Shown: positions 44,875 to 56,355, counted from the stretch's first letter. The stretch is DNA of 64,000 bases from Cupriavidus metallidurans CH34 (GCF_000196015.1 NC_007974.2:2232001-2296000), one strand, 5' to 3'. Notes: a model not told the origin generated them from the letters alone. Translations and numbers: made by a program.

Positions 44875-46035
44875 CTATCCTACAATTGCCTTGGCCAGGA
44901 TGTCCTTTTGCACTTCACTCGTCCCACCATAGATGCTTGCAGCACGCGAATAGAAATAGCGTGGCGTTAGCGGACCACGGTCCGTATCCCTCTTGCCGCG
45001 CTTTTCCAAGCCCTGTGGTCCGGCAAGGCGAGCCAGCAGGGCATTGATGTCTTGTTGCAGCTCGACACCTTTGAGTTTCAGCACCGATGCGAACGCGGGG
45101 ATGCGCGCCTGCTCATTGGGGGTAAGAAGAAAACGCCAGTTCGTTACCTCTAGAGCTCGTACTTCGGCGTCCAGCGTCGCGATCTCCGATCGCAGCTTGG
45201 GGTCGTCGATGAGCCTGTTTTCACCCTGAACAGTGCGATCTGCGAGCTCGCGCGCGTAATCCAAACGCTCTCGGCACAGGCCCACATTGGCAATGCCGGT
45301 TCTCTCGTTTCCAAGAAGGAACTTTGCGCAGTTCCAGCCCTTGTTCTCCTCGCCCACAAGGTTCTCGACGGGCACCCGGACATCATCAAAGAAGACCTCA
45401 TTCAAATGATGGTCGCCATCAATGGAGCGGATAGGACGGATCGTGATGCCAGGCGACTTCAGGTCAATCAGCAGGAACGAAATCCCCTCCTGCTTCTTCG
45501 CCTCGGGATTGGTCCGAACAAGTGCAAACACCCAATCCGCCCAATGAGCTGTGGTGGTCCAGATCTTCTGTCCATTGACAACATAGTGGTCGCCGTCTCG
45601 TTTGGCGGCGGTCCGCAAGGAAGCCAGATCCGAGCCCGAACCTGGCTCGGAAAAGCCTTGGCAAAACCAGAGGTCGAGATTGGCTAGCTTGGGCAGGAAG
45701 TACTCGCACTGCTCCGGCGTACCGAACTTCATCAGCACCGGCCCCAGCATCGTGACGTTGAACACCTGAGGAAGCGGTGTCGGTGCGCGGAACATCTCGT
45801 CAAGCAGAATGAGCCTTTCCAACTGCCCGAGCTCGGCTCCTCCAAACTTCCGCGGCCAATGGGGCGCTGCCCAGCCGCGCTCATTGAGAATCCGCTGCCA
45901 CGTCACCGTGTCTTCCTTTTGGGCCGGGTGCCCTGCGCGCAGCCGAGCACGGATGTCCTCAGGCAGCCTCTCTTCAATAAAGGCACGAACTTCTGCACGA
46001 AAGGCTTCTTGTGCAGGCGACAATCGTAGATCCAT
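44875..46035 (-). CDS. Acyl-CoA dehydrogenase, large-subunit type (PimC-like)
   Basis: 386 residues. DLRLSPAQEAFRAEVRAFIEERLP, GFSEPGSGSDLASLRTAAKRDGDHYVVNGQKIWTT (FAD/substrate), HLNEVFFDDVRVPVENLVG and C-terminal SIYGGTSEVQKDILAKAIVG. Extended segment VRALEVTNWRFLLTPNEQARIPAFASVLKLKG is typical of PimC/FadE26-28-like subunits. First gene of the five-gene operon ending at 40772. Divergent from the GntR genes, with operator copy 9 at 46087-46097 between. Confidence 0.9.
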   Translation of the reverse strand: MDLRLSPAQEAFRAEVRAFIEERLPEDIRARLRAGHPAQKEDTVTWQRILNERGWAAPHWPRKFGGAELGQLERLILLDEMFRAPTPLPQVFNVTMLGPVLMKFGTPEQCEYFLPKLANLDLWFCQGFSEPGSGSDLASLRTAAKRDGDHYVVNGQKIWTTTAHWADWVFALVRTNPEAKKQEGISFLLIDLKSPGITIRPIRSIDGDHHLNEVFFDDVRVPVENLVGEENKGWNCAKFLLGNERTGIANVGLCRERLDYARELADRTVQGENRLIDDPKLRSEIATLDAEVRALEVTNWRFLLTPNEQARIPAFASVLKLKGVELQQDINALLARLAGPQGLEKRGKRDTDRGPLTPRYFYSRAASIYGGTSEVQKDILAKAIVG

Positions 46036-46086
46036 CCTTCTTCTCCTCCTACGTCGACTCGCGCCGTGCGAGTACGTGCGTTATTT

Positions 46087-46097
46087 TGGTTCAACCA
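46087..46097. promoter_or_regulatory. GntR-type operator copy 9 (TGGTTCAACCA) at the regulator genes
   Basis: Perfect core between the divergent acyl-CoA dehydrogenase operon and the tandem GntR genes. On the minus strand TATAAT directly abuts the palindrome as a -10 box. The location suggests autoregulation and control of the dehydrogenase operon. Confidence 0.75.
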
Positions 46098-46226
46098 TTA
46101 TACTTAACGCAAGAGGATTGTGAGATGTGGGAGGCCATGCTCGGTGCAAGGAATGCAGTGGAGGAAACCCTCAAGTGCCGTATGAGGCATACACTCTCTG
46201 ATAACATATGTGCAGAGGTTGATCCA

Positions 46227-47036
46227 ATGCAAGACACGCCCAAAATGCCTACGAAAACAAAGCCTGCCGTACCTGACCAACAAGACCCGAGTCCTGCAGG
46301 CCCTATATTTAGGCGGGTTCGAACACGGCGAGCATTCGAGGCTGTAAGCGACCAGATCCGCCAGCAGTTGGCGTCGGGAGAGTTGCGTCCAGGCGACCGA
46401 CTCCCCGGTGAGCGCGAACTCGCCGAGCAATTTACCGTCAGCCGAAGTGCTGTACGCGAGGCGTTACGAAGCCTTGAGGCCGCCAGCGTTGTGGAAGCCC
46501 GAACTGGTATCAACGGCGGCTTCTTTATCCGGAGTACGAGTAGCACGACCGGGCTCACACAAACAGTCCAAGACCTAGTGTCCCTCGGCCAAGTGTCCAT
46601 TGCGAACGTTACCGAGGCTCGCGTGGAACTGATGGCCGTCGCAATCCGTCTGGCCTGCGCTCGGGCCACGGAAGAGGAGCTGGATGCCATTGAGGCCGAC
46701 ATCAGCTACCACACGGAACTGTTCCGACAAGGTGACGGCTCACGTAACTCCAAATCGGTGATTGAGTTCTATCGCCTGATTGCGCAAGCTACGCACAACG
46801 CTGTAATCGTTCTGATGGTGGACGCGCTTTCGGAGATCATTCGCAAGCTGTTGGCGCAAATCGCGCCCGAACCTCGCAAGGACATCATGCAGGTGCGACG
46901 CAAGGTCCTCACCCTGCTCCGACAACGCGACGCCCAGGGAGCTTGTGACGCGATGGCGACTCATCTCCGTCACGTCAGCGACTACCTAGAAAGCGAAAGT
47001 AAGAAATCTGCGCGTAAGAAGAAGATTGCCGCATGA
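46227..47036 (+). CDS. GntR-family (FadR/FCD) transcriptional regulator 1
   Basis: 269 residues from the ATG at 46227 (AGAGG upstream); an in-frame ATG at 46125 is possible. N-terminal winged helix: AFEAVSDQIRQQLASGELRPGDRLPGERELAEQFTVSRSAVREALRSLEA. The C-terminal FCD helical domain follows, but two usual metal ligands look changed: the FH motif is FYRLIAQATHN and the mid-domain His is missing in QVRRKVLTLLRQRDA, while the last is kept (THLRHV). Ligand is probably an acyl-CoA or acid. Probable repressor of the TGGTTnAACCA regulon. Confidence 0.93.
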   Translation: MQDTPKMPTKTKPAVPDQQDPSPAGPIFRRVRTRRAFEAVSDQIRQQLASGELRPGDRLPGERELAEQFTVSRSAVREALRSLEAASVVEARTGINGGFFIRSTSSTTGLTQTVQDLVSLGQVSIANVTEARVELMAVAIRLACARATEEELDAIEADISYHTELFRQGDGSRNSKSVIEFYRLIAQATHNAVIVLMVDALSEIIRKLLAQIAPEPRKDIMQVRRKVLTLLRQRDAQGACDAMATHLRHVSDYLESESKKSARKKKIAA

Positions 47037-47860
47037 CCCAGGCTGAGAAGGACACAATGACCACCACTGTGAAAACTGCGGACACGCCTTTGGAAACGAA
47101 TACGCCGCGCTTCGAGGCGGTACGCTCGGCACGTGCGTTTGAAGAGATTGCAGATCAGATCCGAGCCGAGCTAGCCCAGGGGAGATTGAAGGTTGGCAGT
47201 CGACTCCCCGCTGAGCGAGCCTTGGCCGTTCAGTTCGGCGTATCCCGGAACACGCTGCGAGAAGCGCTTAGATCCCTTGAGCACTCGGGACTTGTGCGAC
47301 TTCAAAAAGGTGCAAGCGGCGGTGCGTTTATCAGTGAAGGCTCCGGACTCGCTATCTCGAATAGCCTGATGGACCTTTACCACGTAGGATCCATCACGCC
47401 CGACCAACTGACTCAGGCGCGGATCTGGCTGGAGTCAGTTATTGTCCGCGAGGCGTGCGAGCGAGCGACTGCCGACGACCTGGCCGCCCTCGAGAGGAAC
47501 ATCGAAGAAGCGGCGCGTGCCTCGGAAGAAGGCGACTTTCCCCGTCGGGCAGAGCTTCACTTCGACTTTCACCGAACGCTTGCCAAGATGTCGGGCAATC
47601 CCATCATGGTCATCATGATGAATGGGCTGCTTGCCGTACTGGCTAACTTCGTAAATAGCATTGGAGAATACGAAAACAATTTCGTACTTCCGTCCCGAAA
47701 GCGTTTCATGAAGCATATGCACGCGAAGGATGCCGAAGCGGCCGTAGCTGAAATGGAAGCCAGTCTCAAACGGCTTCAACAAGCATATCTCTCGCGCGTA
47801 ACGGAAAGCGACGCGGAACGGACGGTTCGACGCCGTGCCGCTCCCCGCAAGGGCACTTGA
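47033..47860 (+). CDS. GntR-family (FadR/FCD) transcriptional regulator 2
   Basis: 275 residues; the ATG at 47033 overlaps the previous stop, while the ATG at 47057 has a better ribosome site (AGAAGG). Winged helix: AFEEIADQIRAELAQGRLKVGSRLPAERALAVQFGVSRNTLREALRSLEHSG. FCD domain has FHRTLAKMSGNPIM and the mid-domain His (FMKHMHAKDAEAA) but lacks the final one (MEASLKRLQ). It resembles regulator 1 in the recognition helix (VSR..(L/V)REALRSLE), so both may bind the same operator, possibly as a heterodimer. Confidence 0.93.
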   Translation: MTQAEKDTMTTTVKTADTPLETNTPRFEAVRSARAFEEIADQIRAELAQGRLKVGSRLPAERALAVQFGVSRNTLREALRSLEHSGLVRLQKGASGGAFISEGSGLAISNSLMDLYHVGSITPDQLTQARIWLESVIVREACERATADDLAALERNIEEAARASEEGDFPRRAELHFDFHRTLAKMSGNPIMVIMMNGLLAVLANFVNSIGEYENNFVLPSRKRFMKHMHAKDAEAAVAEMEASLKRLQQAYLSRVTESDAERTVRRRAAPRKGT

Positions 47861-48553
47861 TCAGGCATCAAGCCATTTGACTGCGGACGACAACTCGGCA
47901 CGACTAGTCCGAAAGCCGTTTGCAGGATGGTGGGTGTCGGGGTAGCCAAATGAGATCCCGCACACAATCCGTCGACTGGCCGGCAGGCCCAGGCATTCGC
48001 GCACCCGATGTGGTCGGGCCGCCAACGCTGCCTGGGCGATGGTCGCTACACCAAGGCTCGTGGCTGCGAGCATGAAGTTGGCGACATATCCACCGCAATC
48101 CACAGCACCATATGTGGAGAGCGCCTCATCGCTAGTGATGATCGCCACATGTGGGGCGCCGAAAAGACGAAAGTTCTCGCGCGCTTGGCGGGTTGACGCT
48201 TCCCGATCTCCACGCGCCACGCCAACTGCATCGTAAAGCGCCAGACCGCATTCACGGCGACGCTCCTGATACACCCCCTGGTACTCCCGCGGCCATTCAA
48301 AGTCAGGTCGCTTCTCATCGTCCGATTCACTCGGCGCCAGCATCACCTCTCGAAATCTATCAGTGGCCGCCCCTCTCGTAATGACTACCTGCCATGGTTG
48401 CGCATTGCACCATGACGCCGTACGCTGCGCGAGAGATACGATGCGTTCGACGATGTCTTGTGGCACCTCGTCTGGTAGAAATGCACGGCAGCTATGCCGG
48501 GCTGCAAGAAGCCCTTCGAGCACGACGCTCGGCAGTTGCTCTCGAATACTCAT
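47861..48553 (-). CDS. Nitroreductase-family flavoprotein
   Basis: 230 residues. LEGLLAARHSCRAFLPDEVPQDIVERIVSLAQRTASWCNAQPWQVVI is the FMN-binding start (RRS.R.F pattern), with AVDCGGYVANFMLAATSLGVATIAQAAL and FGYPDTHHPANGFR at the end. Family reactions include reduction of nitro groups, quinones and enones with NAD(P)H. It converges with GntR 2 with no gap. In this setting an enoate or flavin reduction is as likely as nitroreduction. Confidence 0.88.
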   Translation of the reverse strand: MSIREQLPSVVLEGLLAARHSCRAFLPDEVPQDIVERIVSLAQRTASWCNAQPWQVVITRGAATDRFREVMLAPSESDDEKRPDFEWPREYQGVYQERRRECGLALYDAVGVARGDREASTRQARENFRLFGAPHVAIITSDEALSTYGAVDCGGYVANFMLAATSLGVATIAQAALAARPHRVRECLGLPASRRIVCGISFGYPDTHHPANGFRTSRAELSSAVKWLDA

Positions 48554-48604
48554 ACCTTCGACTCCTCAGATACGTAGCTGTCGCTGGCCTAGGTCCAGCA
48601 ATTC

Positions 48605-50792
<2,188 letters not shown>

Positions 50793-50964
50793 GAAGTCTC
50801 CGGTATTTGAAAGTTAGGGGTCATGTCCACGCACGATTGAATACCGTCGTGCCAGCGTTTTGACTCAGCTGTGCGCAGAGGAAGACTCTCGCAGAGCGGC
50901 AGGGCAACTGAGCGTCTACTGAGGCCTAAAGGCCATTGCGTTGACTGTTGGTGCAACTATACAA

Positions 50965-50975
50965 TGGCTCAACCA
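50965..50975. promoter_or_regulatory. GntR-type operator copy 10 (TGGCTCAACCA)
   Basis: AATGG, CTCAA, CCATT is a perfect outer palindrome (50963-50977). TTGCGT (50936-50941) and TACAAT (50960-50965) with 18 bp between them form a possible plus-strand promoter that overlaps the operator. 23 bp before the DUF2889 start. Confidence 0.65.
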
Positions 50976-50998
50976 TTAACACCATAGTAGGCAGTCCC

Positions 50999-51577
50999 AT
51001 GAACGATGAGCGAGTTTTGCTGCACACACGCCAGGTGCAGTACCGGTGCTACCGGCGCGGTGACGGGCTGTGGGAAATCGAAGGCGAAATGCGGGACTTC
51101 CGCAGCTACGACACGGTGGTGGCTGAAAAAGGCAATCTTCCAGCCGGCACGTCCGTCCATCACATGGTGATAGCACTGGTAGTGGACGAAGAGTTGGCTG
51201 TGCAAAACGTCGTCAGTCGTATGGAAGCTGTTCCCTTCCGCGTCTGCCGGGAGATTGAAAACAGCCTGAAGACGATGGTGGGCGTACGCATGGGCTATGG
51301 CTGGCGCCACACCATCAATGAGCGCCTTGGCGGCACTGAAAGCTGCACCCACCTACGCGAGCTACTCATCAATATGGCCACGGCGGCATTCCAAGCCATT
51401 CCAACGTGGCAAGCCCAACAACGTAAGCAACAAGGTGAGGATCCTCTTAATGGCACACGACCTCACTATTTGAATCAGTGCAAGTCCTGGCGTATCGATG
51501 GTCCGGTGGTTCGCGAACATCTCCCTCAGTTTTATCAACCGAACGCTGTCGCCGGCGCAGAGCCGGGTAAGGAATGA
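50999..51577 (+). CDS. DUF2889-type protein of unknown function
   Basis: 192 residues from the ATG at 50999. RQVQYRCYRRGDGLWEIEGEMRDFRSYDT and VHHMVIALVVDEELAVQNVVSRMEAVPFRVCREI resemble DUF2889 proteins, which in beta-proteobacteria stand beside fatty-acid or aromatic CoA genes. A GWRHTINERLGGTESCTHLRELLINMATAAFQ segment holds conserved His/Cys/His residues, possibly for metal. It overlaps or abuts the MaoC gene, so both act in one transcript. No function is known to me. Confidence 0.75.
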   Translation: MNDERVLLHTRQVQYRCYRRGDGLWEIEGEMRDFRSYDTVVAEKGNLPAGTSVHHMVIALVVDEELAVQNVVSRMEAVPFRVCREIENSLKTMVGVRMGYGWRHTINERLGGTESCTHLRELLINMATAAFQAIPTWQAQQRKQQGEDPLNGTRPHYLNQCKSWRIDGPVVREHLPQFYQPNAVAGAEPGKE

Positions 51578-51582
51578 GAGCA

Positions 51583-52056
51583 ATGCAAGAAATTGAAGAA
51601 CGCAAGCCCCGCGGCATGTACTTCGAAGACTTCGAGATTGGGAAGACCATTGTCACCTCGCGTCGCACGGTGACGCTGACCGACATTGTCAACTTTGCCT
51701 GCCTGTCCGGTGACCACAATGCACCCCATATCGACCATGAGTTCTGCAAGACGCAATCCTATGGAGAACCGATCGCTCACGGTCCGCTGGTGCTGGCCAT
51801 CGCAGGTGGTCTCCAATGCCTCAGCGGCATCAATGACGGCACCATTATTGCCATGCTAGGCAACGACCAATGGCGCATGCATCTGCCCGTCAAGCACGGC
51901 GACACCATCCATGTCGTGATTACCCCCATCGAGAAAAAGCAGTCGAGCAAGGGCACTTCCGGCATCGTCACGTTTGACCGGAAGGTCAAGAATCAACGAG
52001 GCGAGGTCGTCCACTCCATGATTACGACGCTGCTGTATCGTCTGCGTCCGCAGTAA
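51583..52056 (+). CDS. MaoC-family dehydratase (single hot-dog)
   Basis: 157 residues from the ATG at 51583; the ATG at 51574 overlaps the previous stop but has no ribosome site. YFEDFEIGKTIVTSRRTVTLTDIVNFACLSGDHNAPHIDHEFCKTQSYGEPIAHGPLVLAIAGG has the hydratase Asp-His pair in GDHN.PHID. Probable enoyl-CoA hydratase or dehydratase acting on the substrate of the neighbouring AMACR/dehydrogenase genes. Ends at a strong terminator. Confidence 0.88.
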   Translation: MQEIEERKPRGMYFEDFEIGKTIVTSRRTVTLTDIVNFACLSGDHNAPHIDHEFCKTQSYGEPIAHGPLVLAIAGGLQCLSGINDGTIIAMLGNDQWRMHLPVKHGDTIHVVITPIEKKQSSKGTSGIVTFDRKVKNQRGEVVHSMITTLLYRLRPQ

Positions 52057-52105
52057 GGCCTTCTAGCTGCTGTATCCTGGTCAGCCACACGGAGGGGAAA
52101 AGGAG

Positions 52106-52131
52106 GGGGCGAACTGTTGTTCGCCCCACTC
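52106..52131 (+). terminator. Terminator hairpin of the DUF2889-MaoC operon
   Basis: GGGGCGAAC (52106-52114), loop TGTT, GTTCGCCCC (52119-52127), followed by a short ACTCTTTCC tail. Nine base pairs. Confidence 0.75.
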
Positions 52132-52188
52132 TTTCCATTTTGAACGGCTCGAGCGCCTCGCAACGGAAACCCCGGAGCATCGGGCAAA

Positions 52189-52214
52189 GAAAAAAGGGGC
52201 GCTTCCGCGCCCCC
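52189..52214 (-). terminator. Rho-independent terminator of the 53387-52233 gene
   Basis: GGGGCGC (52196-52202), loop TTCC, GCGCCCC (52207-52213). Read on the minus strand it is followed by six T. It lies 19 bp after the acyl-CoA dehydrogenase stop. Confidence 0.85.
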
Positions 52215-52232
52215 AACTACCCGAGTCTCAAC

Positions 52233-53387
52233 TTACAGGTCCATTTGTTTCGCAAGGATGTTGCGCTGAATCTCGTTGGTGCCGCCACCGATAGGACCAA
52301 CGCGGGAGTCGCGGAAGAACATTTGCATGTCGTACTCCATCGAGTAGCCAGCACCTGCCATGATCTGCATCCCGATGTCTGCACACTTGAAATTGTTCTC
52401 GCTTGCAACCACCTTGGCAATCGATGCTTCGGTAACTGCAGCCTGGCCGGCGTCGAGCACGTCGGCTGCGCGGTAGACTACCTGACGTGCAGTCTCGGAC
52501 AGGATGAGCATGTCCGCCAGCTTGTGCTGGATGACCTGGAAATCGGAAATCGGCTTGCCGAACTGCACGCGCTCCTTCGCATAGTCGCGGGCATACTCAG
52601 TAATCTTGAAGCAGTGCCCCGCCGAGATTGCAGCCAAGCCAAGGCGCTCGAGGCCGAGGCAGCTCATGATGTTTTTCCAGGCACGGCCTTCGCCACCGAA
52701 CAGGTTCTTCGCAGGCACTCGAACATTGTCGAAGAAGACCTCATTGGCATGGGTCGTACGACGCCCCAGCATTTGCAGCGGGCGCACGGTAACGCCAGGC
52801 GCCTTTGCATCAACCAGCAGCGTGCTGATTCCTTGATGGCGGCCACCTTCCCTGTCGGTTCGCGTAATGACGACAAAGTAGTCAGCCACATGGCCGCAGG
52901 TGATCCAGACCTTATTGCCGTTCAGGATGTACTCATCACCGGCGGGTTCGGCGTAGGTCTTGAGGCCTGCCACGTCGGAGCCCGTGCCAGGCTCGGACAT
53001 GCACAGTGCCAGCTTGGCCTTGCCAGAAATGATCTTCGGAATCAGCTCTTGCTGCATCTCGGGCGTCCCAAACTTCGCGATATGCATACCGGCATAGACC
53101 GCCGAAGTCGTAATGGCTTGGGCGATTCCCGTGTAGTAGTAGCCAAGCGTCTCGAGCAAGACAGTGATGTCGCGGTAGGAACCGCCCATCCCGCCTAGGT
53201 GCTCGGGATAAAACAGGCCGATGTAACCAGCATCTGCCAGTGCCTCATAGGCTTCAAGCGGAAACTCGCGGGCCTCGTCCATCTTCCGGACTTTCTCCCA
53301 CGGGAGGACCCGGTTGAGCAGGTCCAGGACGCCTTCGCGCATCATCCGCTGATCTTCAGTCAGCCCGACGGTGTTAATCAACGACAT
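52233..53387 (-). CDS. Acyl-CoA dehydrogenase
   Basis: 384 residues. LTEDQRMMREGVLDLLNRVLPWEKVRKMDEAREFP, LCMSEPGTGSDVAGLKTYAE, GNKVWITCGHVADYFVVITRTD, HANEVFFDNVRVPAKNLFGGEGRAW, AKERVQFGKPISDFQ and GPIGGGTNEIQRNILAKQ. Complete FAD acyl-CoA dehydrogenase of the C-terminal GGGTNEI class. Last gene of the minus operon from 57714, about 100 bp after the DUF35 gene, with its own terminator. Confidence 0.92.
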   Translation of the reverse strand: MSLINTVGLTEDQRMMREGVLDLLNRVLPWEKVRKMDEAREFPLEAYEALADAGYIGLFYPEHLGGMGGSYRDITVLLETLGYYYTGIAQAITTSAVYAGMHIAKFGTPEMQQELIPKIISGKAKLALCMSEPGTGSDVAGLKTYAEPAGDEYILNGNKVWITCGHVADYFVVITRTDREGGRHQGISTLLVDAKAPGVTVRPLQMLGRRTTHANEVFFDNVRVPAKNLFGGEGRAWKNIMSCLGLERLGLAAISAGHCFKITEYARDYAKERVQFGKPISDFQVIQHKLADMLILSETARQVVYRAADVLDAGQAAVTEASIAKVVASENNFKCADIGMQIMAGAGYSMEYDMQMFFRDSRVGPIGGGTNEIQRNILAKQMDL

Positions 53388-53485
53388 TGTTATCTCCTAA
53401 CTACTATGAGTTTTGCAACAGCACGGGGCCACAGCGCTGCGTCTGAGCTAGCCGGCCCACGGTTGATGCTGGTTAAGAAAGTTAC

Positions 53486-53911
53486 CTAATTGCGGGGCCG
53501 CGCTGCGAACAGAGGACCGTCCTTGTACTGCAGAACCACCATTTCGACTGGCTGACCGATCGTCAAAGGCACGCCGTCGTCTTCTACGAGTCGACATGCC
53601 AACCGAATTCCACAATCGAGATCCACGATGCCGCATGCGTAGGGGGCCTCGGCAGCGAACACTGCGGGCGCAGCGTGAATACGCGTCCACGAGTAAAGCG
53701 TTCCCGTAGCGCCCAAGGCCTTCCATTCCACCTGGGTTGACCAGCAATGGGGACAGACAAGCTTTGGCGGGAACGTTGCCTTGCCGCAATCTGTGCATTG
53801 CGTGGTAATCCAGCGGCCCTGTGCTAGCTCCGACCAGAATTCCTTGGTGAATTCGGATTCCCGCGGCGGGTACGCACGCTCACCGTCGACAATCAATGCT
53901 TCGAGGGTCAT
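53486..53911 (-). CDS. Zn-ribbon/OB-fold DUF35 protein, second copy
   Basis: 141 residues. Zinc ribbon CTDCGKATFPPKLVCPHC (two CxxC knuckles), N-terminal helix FTKEFWSELAQGRW, OB fold GATGTLYSWTRIHAAPAVF and YACGIVDLDCGIRLACRLV. The start overlaps the stop of the thiolase-fold gene by 4 bp. It repeats the pair at 10829-12406 and should be the pantetheine-binding partner of that (now IS-disrupted) protein. Confidence 0.9.
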   Translation of the reverse strand: MTLEALIVDGERAYPPRESEFTKEFWSELAQGRWITTQCTDCGKATFPPKLVCPHCWSTQVEWKALGATGTLYSWTRIHAAPAVFAAEAPYACGIVDLDCGIRLACRLVEDDGVPLTIGQPVEMVVLQYKDGPLFAARPRN

Positions 53912-55081
53912 TGCTTGGCCTCCATAACGTGAATCATGGCCGCGTTGTAGTTGCCGAGTTCTCCTGTAGCCAGACCGAACTGCGCATTCTTGACTTGGCG
54001 CTCGCCTGCCCGTCCCCGCAGTTGCTCAGCGAGCTCCACGTAGTTGTAGAGCGAGGTGACGTACGCAGGGTGGCCGCGGGATGTCAAACCACCTGAGGTC
54101 GAGATAGGAATATGGCCGCCGAGACGTGTCTCTCCATTGAATGCCGCGCGCGCACCATGCCCCTTCGGAATAAGTCCAATAGCCTCACTCACCAGCACTT
54201 CGACAATCGTGCAAGGCGCATACAACTCAGCGACGTCGACGTCCTTGGCGCTGATGCCAGCTTGTTCATAGGCGACAGAAGCCGCCTGTCTCGCCGACTC
54301 GAATGCAATCATGTCGTTGGGGACATCACTGATCTGATGGCTGCCATCATGGAAGAATCCTCGGCCCTTTACGAGCACATATGGGCGGCCAAGCTCGCGT
54401 GCGACATCCTCACTTGCCAGAACCAGACACGCTGCACCATCGCCACGCGGCGGAACGTCATAGAGTCCCAGCGGCTCGACGATGGGACGCTGCTGAACGA
54501 CTTCTTCCAGCGTCACCGGCTTGCGATACTGCGCAAGCGGATTCATGGAGGCGTGAAAACGGTTCTTCACGGCAACGGAGCACAGTTCCTCCCTCGTAGC
54601 TCCGTGCTCATGCATATACCGCATCGCGTCCATGGCATACCAAGCGATGGGCGTGAAGCCAGCTGATGTGTGAAAGTCGACATCGCCGGTCGTCCGCATG
54701 CTGCTCATCATGTGTTCTGCGGCCGATACCGCGCTCTCCATGTTGATACCGAGAGCAAGCGACACCTCAGACCTGCCCAGCATGATGTCATTGCAGGCCT
54801 GGTCGAAAGCCAGAGCAGCAGTCATGCCGTTACCCATCACTTCCATCACGTTGCCCCGGCAAGACAGCCGAAGTTGGCCCATGAGGAAAGTGTGAAAGTA
54901 CTTCTGGCGCGTGTATGGACGAGGGAGCGTGAACACCAGACTTTGAATATCCTGCTTGTCGACCCCCGCATCTTTCACGGCATCCACGACAAGGCGGGTC
55001 ATGATTTCGTGCTCCAATGTCTGGAGCGCTGCATCATCTGCAGTTTGGTGGCGCCCCACCGGAATGGCACTGGCACCAATA
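53908..55081 (-). pseudogene. Thiolase-fold protein (Ltp2-like), main part; 5' tip separated by an IS3 element
   Basis: The element cuts the gene seven codons after its start. Restored (20 nt at 56410-56429 plus 55081-53908) it reads [20 protein letters not shown] and has 397 residues with an intact frame. At the reactive-Cys position the sequence is VMGNGMTAALAFD (no Cys), and AELYAPCTIVEVL and GGLTSRGHPAYVT follow, again an Ltp2-type retro-aldolase pattern with a DUF35 partner. A GTG at 55059 could give a product lacking the first ~15 residues, so some activity may survive. Confidence 0.85.
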
Positions 55082-55114
55082 TGAATCGCCCCGGTTTTCG
55101 CGGAGGCTGTTTGG

Positions 55115-56068
55115 TTAAAGTAAAACGGCCTCGTCGGCGGTTTTGCCGAGTTGGTTGTAGTAGTTTGCCTCAGCCTCGGCGGGCGGGATATAGCCGATGG
55201 ATGAGTGCAGGCGCTTATGGTTGAACCAAGCGACCCATTCCAGTGTTGCCAGTTCGACGGATTCCCTGGTTTTCCAAGGCGCGCGGCGATGGATCAGCTC
55301 GGCCTTGTACAAGCCATTGATCGTCTCGGCCAAGGCGTTGTCGTAACTGTCGCCACGGCTGCCGACCGACGGCTCGATGCCGGCTTCGGCCAGGCGTTCG
55401 CTATAGCGGATGCTGACGTACTGCGATCCCCTATCGGAGTGGTGGGTCAGAGAACCGTCGTTGCCAGGCTGGCGAGCGTATAGGGCCTGCTCCAGCGCAT
55501 CGAGCACGAAGTCCGTCGTCATGGATTTGCTCACGCGCCAGCCGACGATGCGCCTGGCGTAGACGTCGACGACGAAGGCCACGTACAGCCAACCCTGCCA
55601 TGTCGAGACGTAGGTGAAGTCCGAGACCCAGAGCTGATTGGGACGGTCGGCCCGGAACTGCCGGTTGACGCGATCCACCGGGCGACTGGCGGCGTCGTCA
55701 GCGATGGTCGTTCGCAGCCGCTTGCCGCGCCGCACACCTTGCAGTCCCTGGGCGCGCATCAATCGCTCGACCGTGCAGCGGGCAACCGTCACGCCCTCGC
55801 GGTTCAGTTGCCGCCAGACCTTGTCGGCGCCGTAGACGCGATGGTTCTCCTGCCACACTCGCTGGACTTGCGGCATGAGCCGTTCATCACGACGCGCACG
55901 GTCGCTGCGCCGTGACGGATCACGCAGCCGTGCGGCATGGCGCCGATAGGCCGACGAGGCAACCTGCAACACCTTGCAGATCGGCTCGACCCCGTAAACC
56001 TCCCGGTGCCGGTCGATGTAGGTGTTTACGACTTCAGCTTGCGGTCGAGCTCCGCCTGCGCGAAAAAA
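55115..56068 (-). CDS. IS3-family transposase OrfB (DDE domain, read by -1 frameshift)
   Basis: Frame is -1 relative to orfA and has no good independent start, so production as OrfAB by slippage at the T6 run is expected. DDE residues: [27 protein letters not shown] and [16 protein letters not shown], with the C-terminal signature [20 protein letters not shown]. Complete. Confidence 0.92.
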   Translation of the reverse strand, partial: FFRAGGARPQAEVVNTYIDRHREVYGVEPICKVLQVASSAYRRHAARLRDPSRRSDRARRDERLMPQVQRVWQENHRVYGADKVWRQLNREGVTVARCTVERLMRAQGLQGVRRGKRLRTTIADDAASRPVDRVNRQFRADRPNQLWVSDFTYVSTWQGWLYVAFVVDVYARRIVGWRVSKSMTTDFVLDALEQALYARQPGNDGSLTHHSDRGSQYVSIRYSERLAEAGIEPSVGSRGDSYDNALAETINGLYKAELIHRRAPWKTRESVELATLEWVAWFNHKRLHSSIGYIPPAEAEANYYNQLGKTADEAVLL

Positions 56069-56355
56069 GCGCTGGCAGTGCGCAGGATGTCGTTGGCGCG
56101 GCGCAGCTCTCGGTTCTCCCGCTCCAACTCCTTGATGCGTTCTCGCTCGCTGGTGGTGACGCCTTCGCGCTGTCCGCTGTCGACTTCGTGGCGCTTGACC
56201 CAGGTCAGCAGCGTCTGCGCCGAGCAGCCGATCTTGGGCGCGATGGACTCGACCGCCACCCACAGCGACGGGTACTCGCCGCGCGACTCCTGCACCAGGC
56301 GCACGGCGCGCTCGCGCACTTCCGGGGAAAACTTGTTTGCGTTGTTCTTGCTCAT
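56026..56355 (-). CDS. IS3-family transposase OrfA
   Basis: 109 residues from the ATG at 56355. [23 protein letters not shown] and [28 protein letters not shown] form the HTH, followed by [35 protein letters not shown]. The T6 run in the ASAFF codons is the frameshift site into OrfB. Confidence 0.92.
   Translation of the reverse strand: MSKNNANKFSPEVRERAVRLVQESRGEYPSLWVAVESIAPKIGCSAQTLLTWVKRHEVDSGQREGVTTSERERIKELERENRELRRANDILRTASAFFAQAELDRKLKS

Noticed and set aside
55218..55228. Perfect TGGTTGAACCA core inside the second IS3 element
   Set aside because: It lies within orfB and simply encodes the conserved Trp-Phe-Asn-His of the transposase (TGG TTC AAC CAT on the minus strand); no promoter is there.
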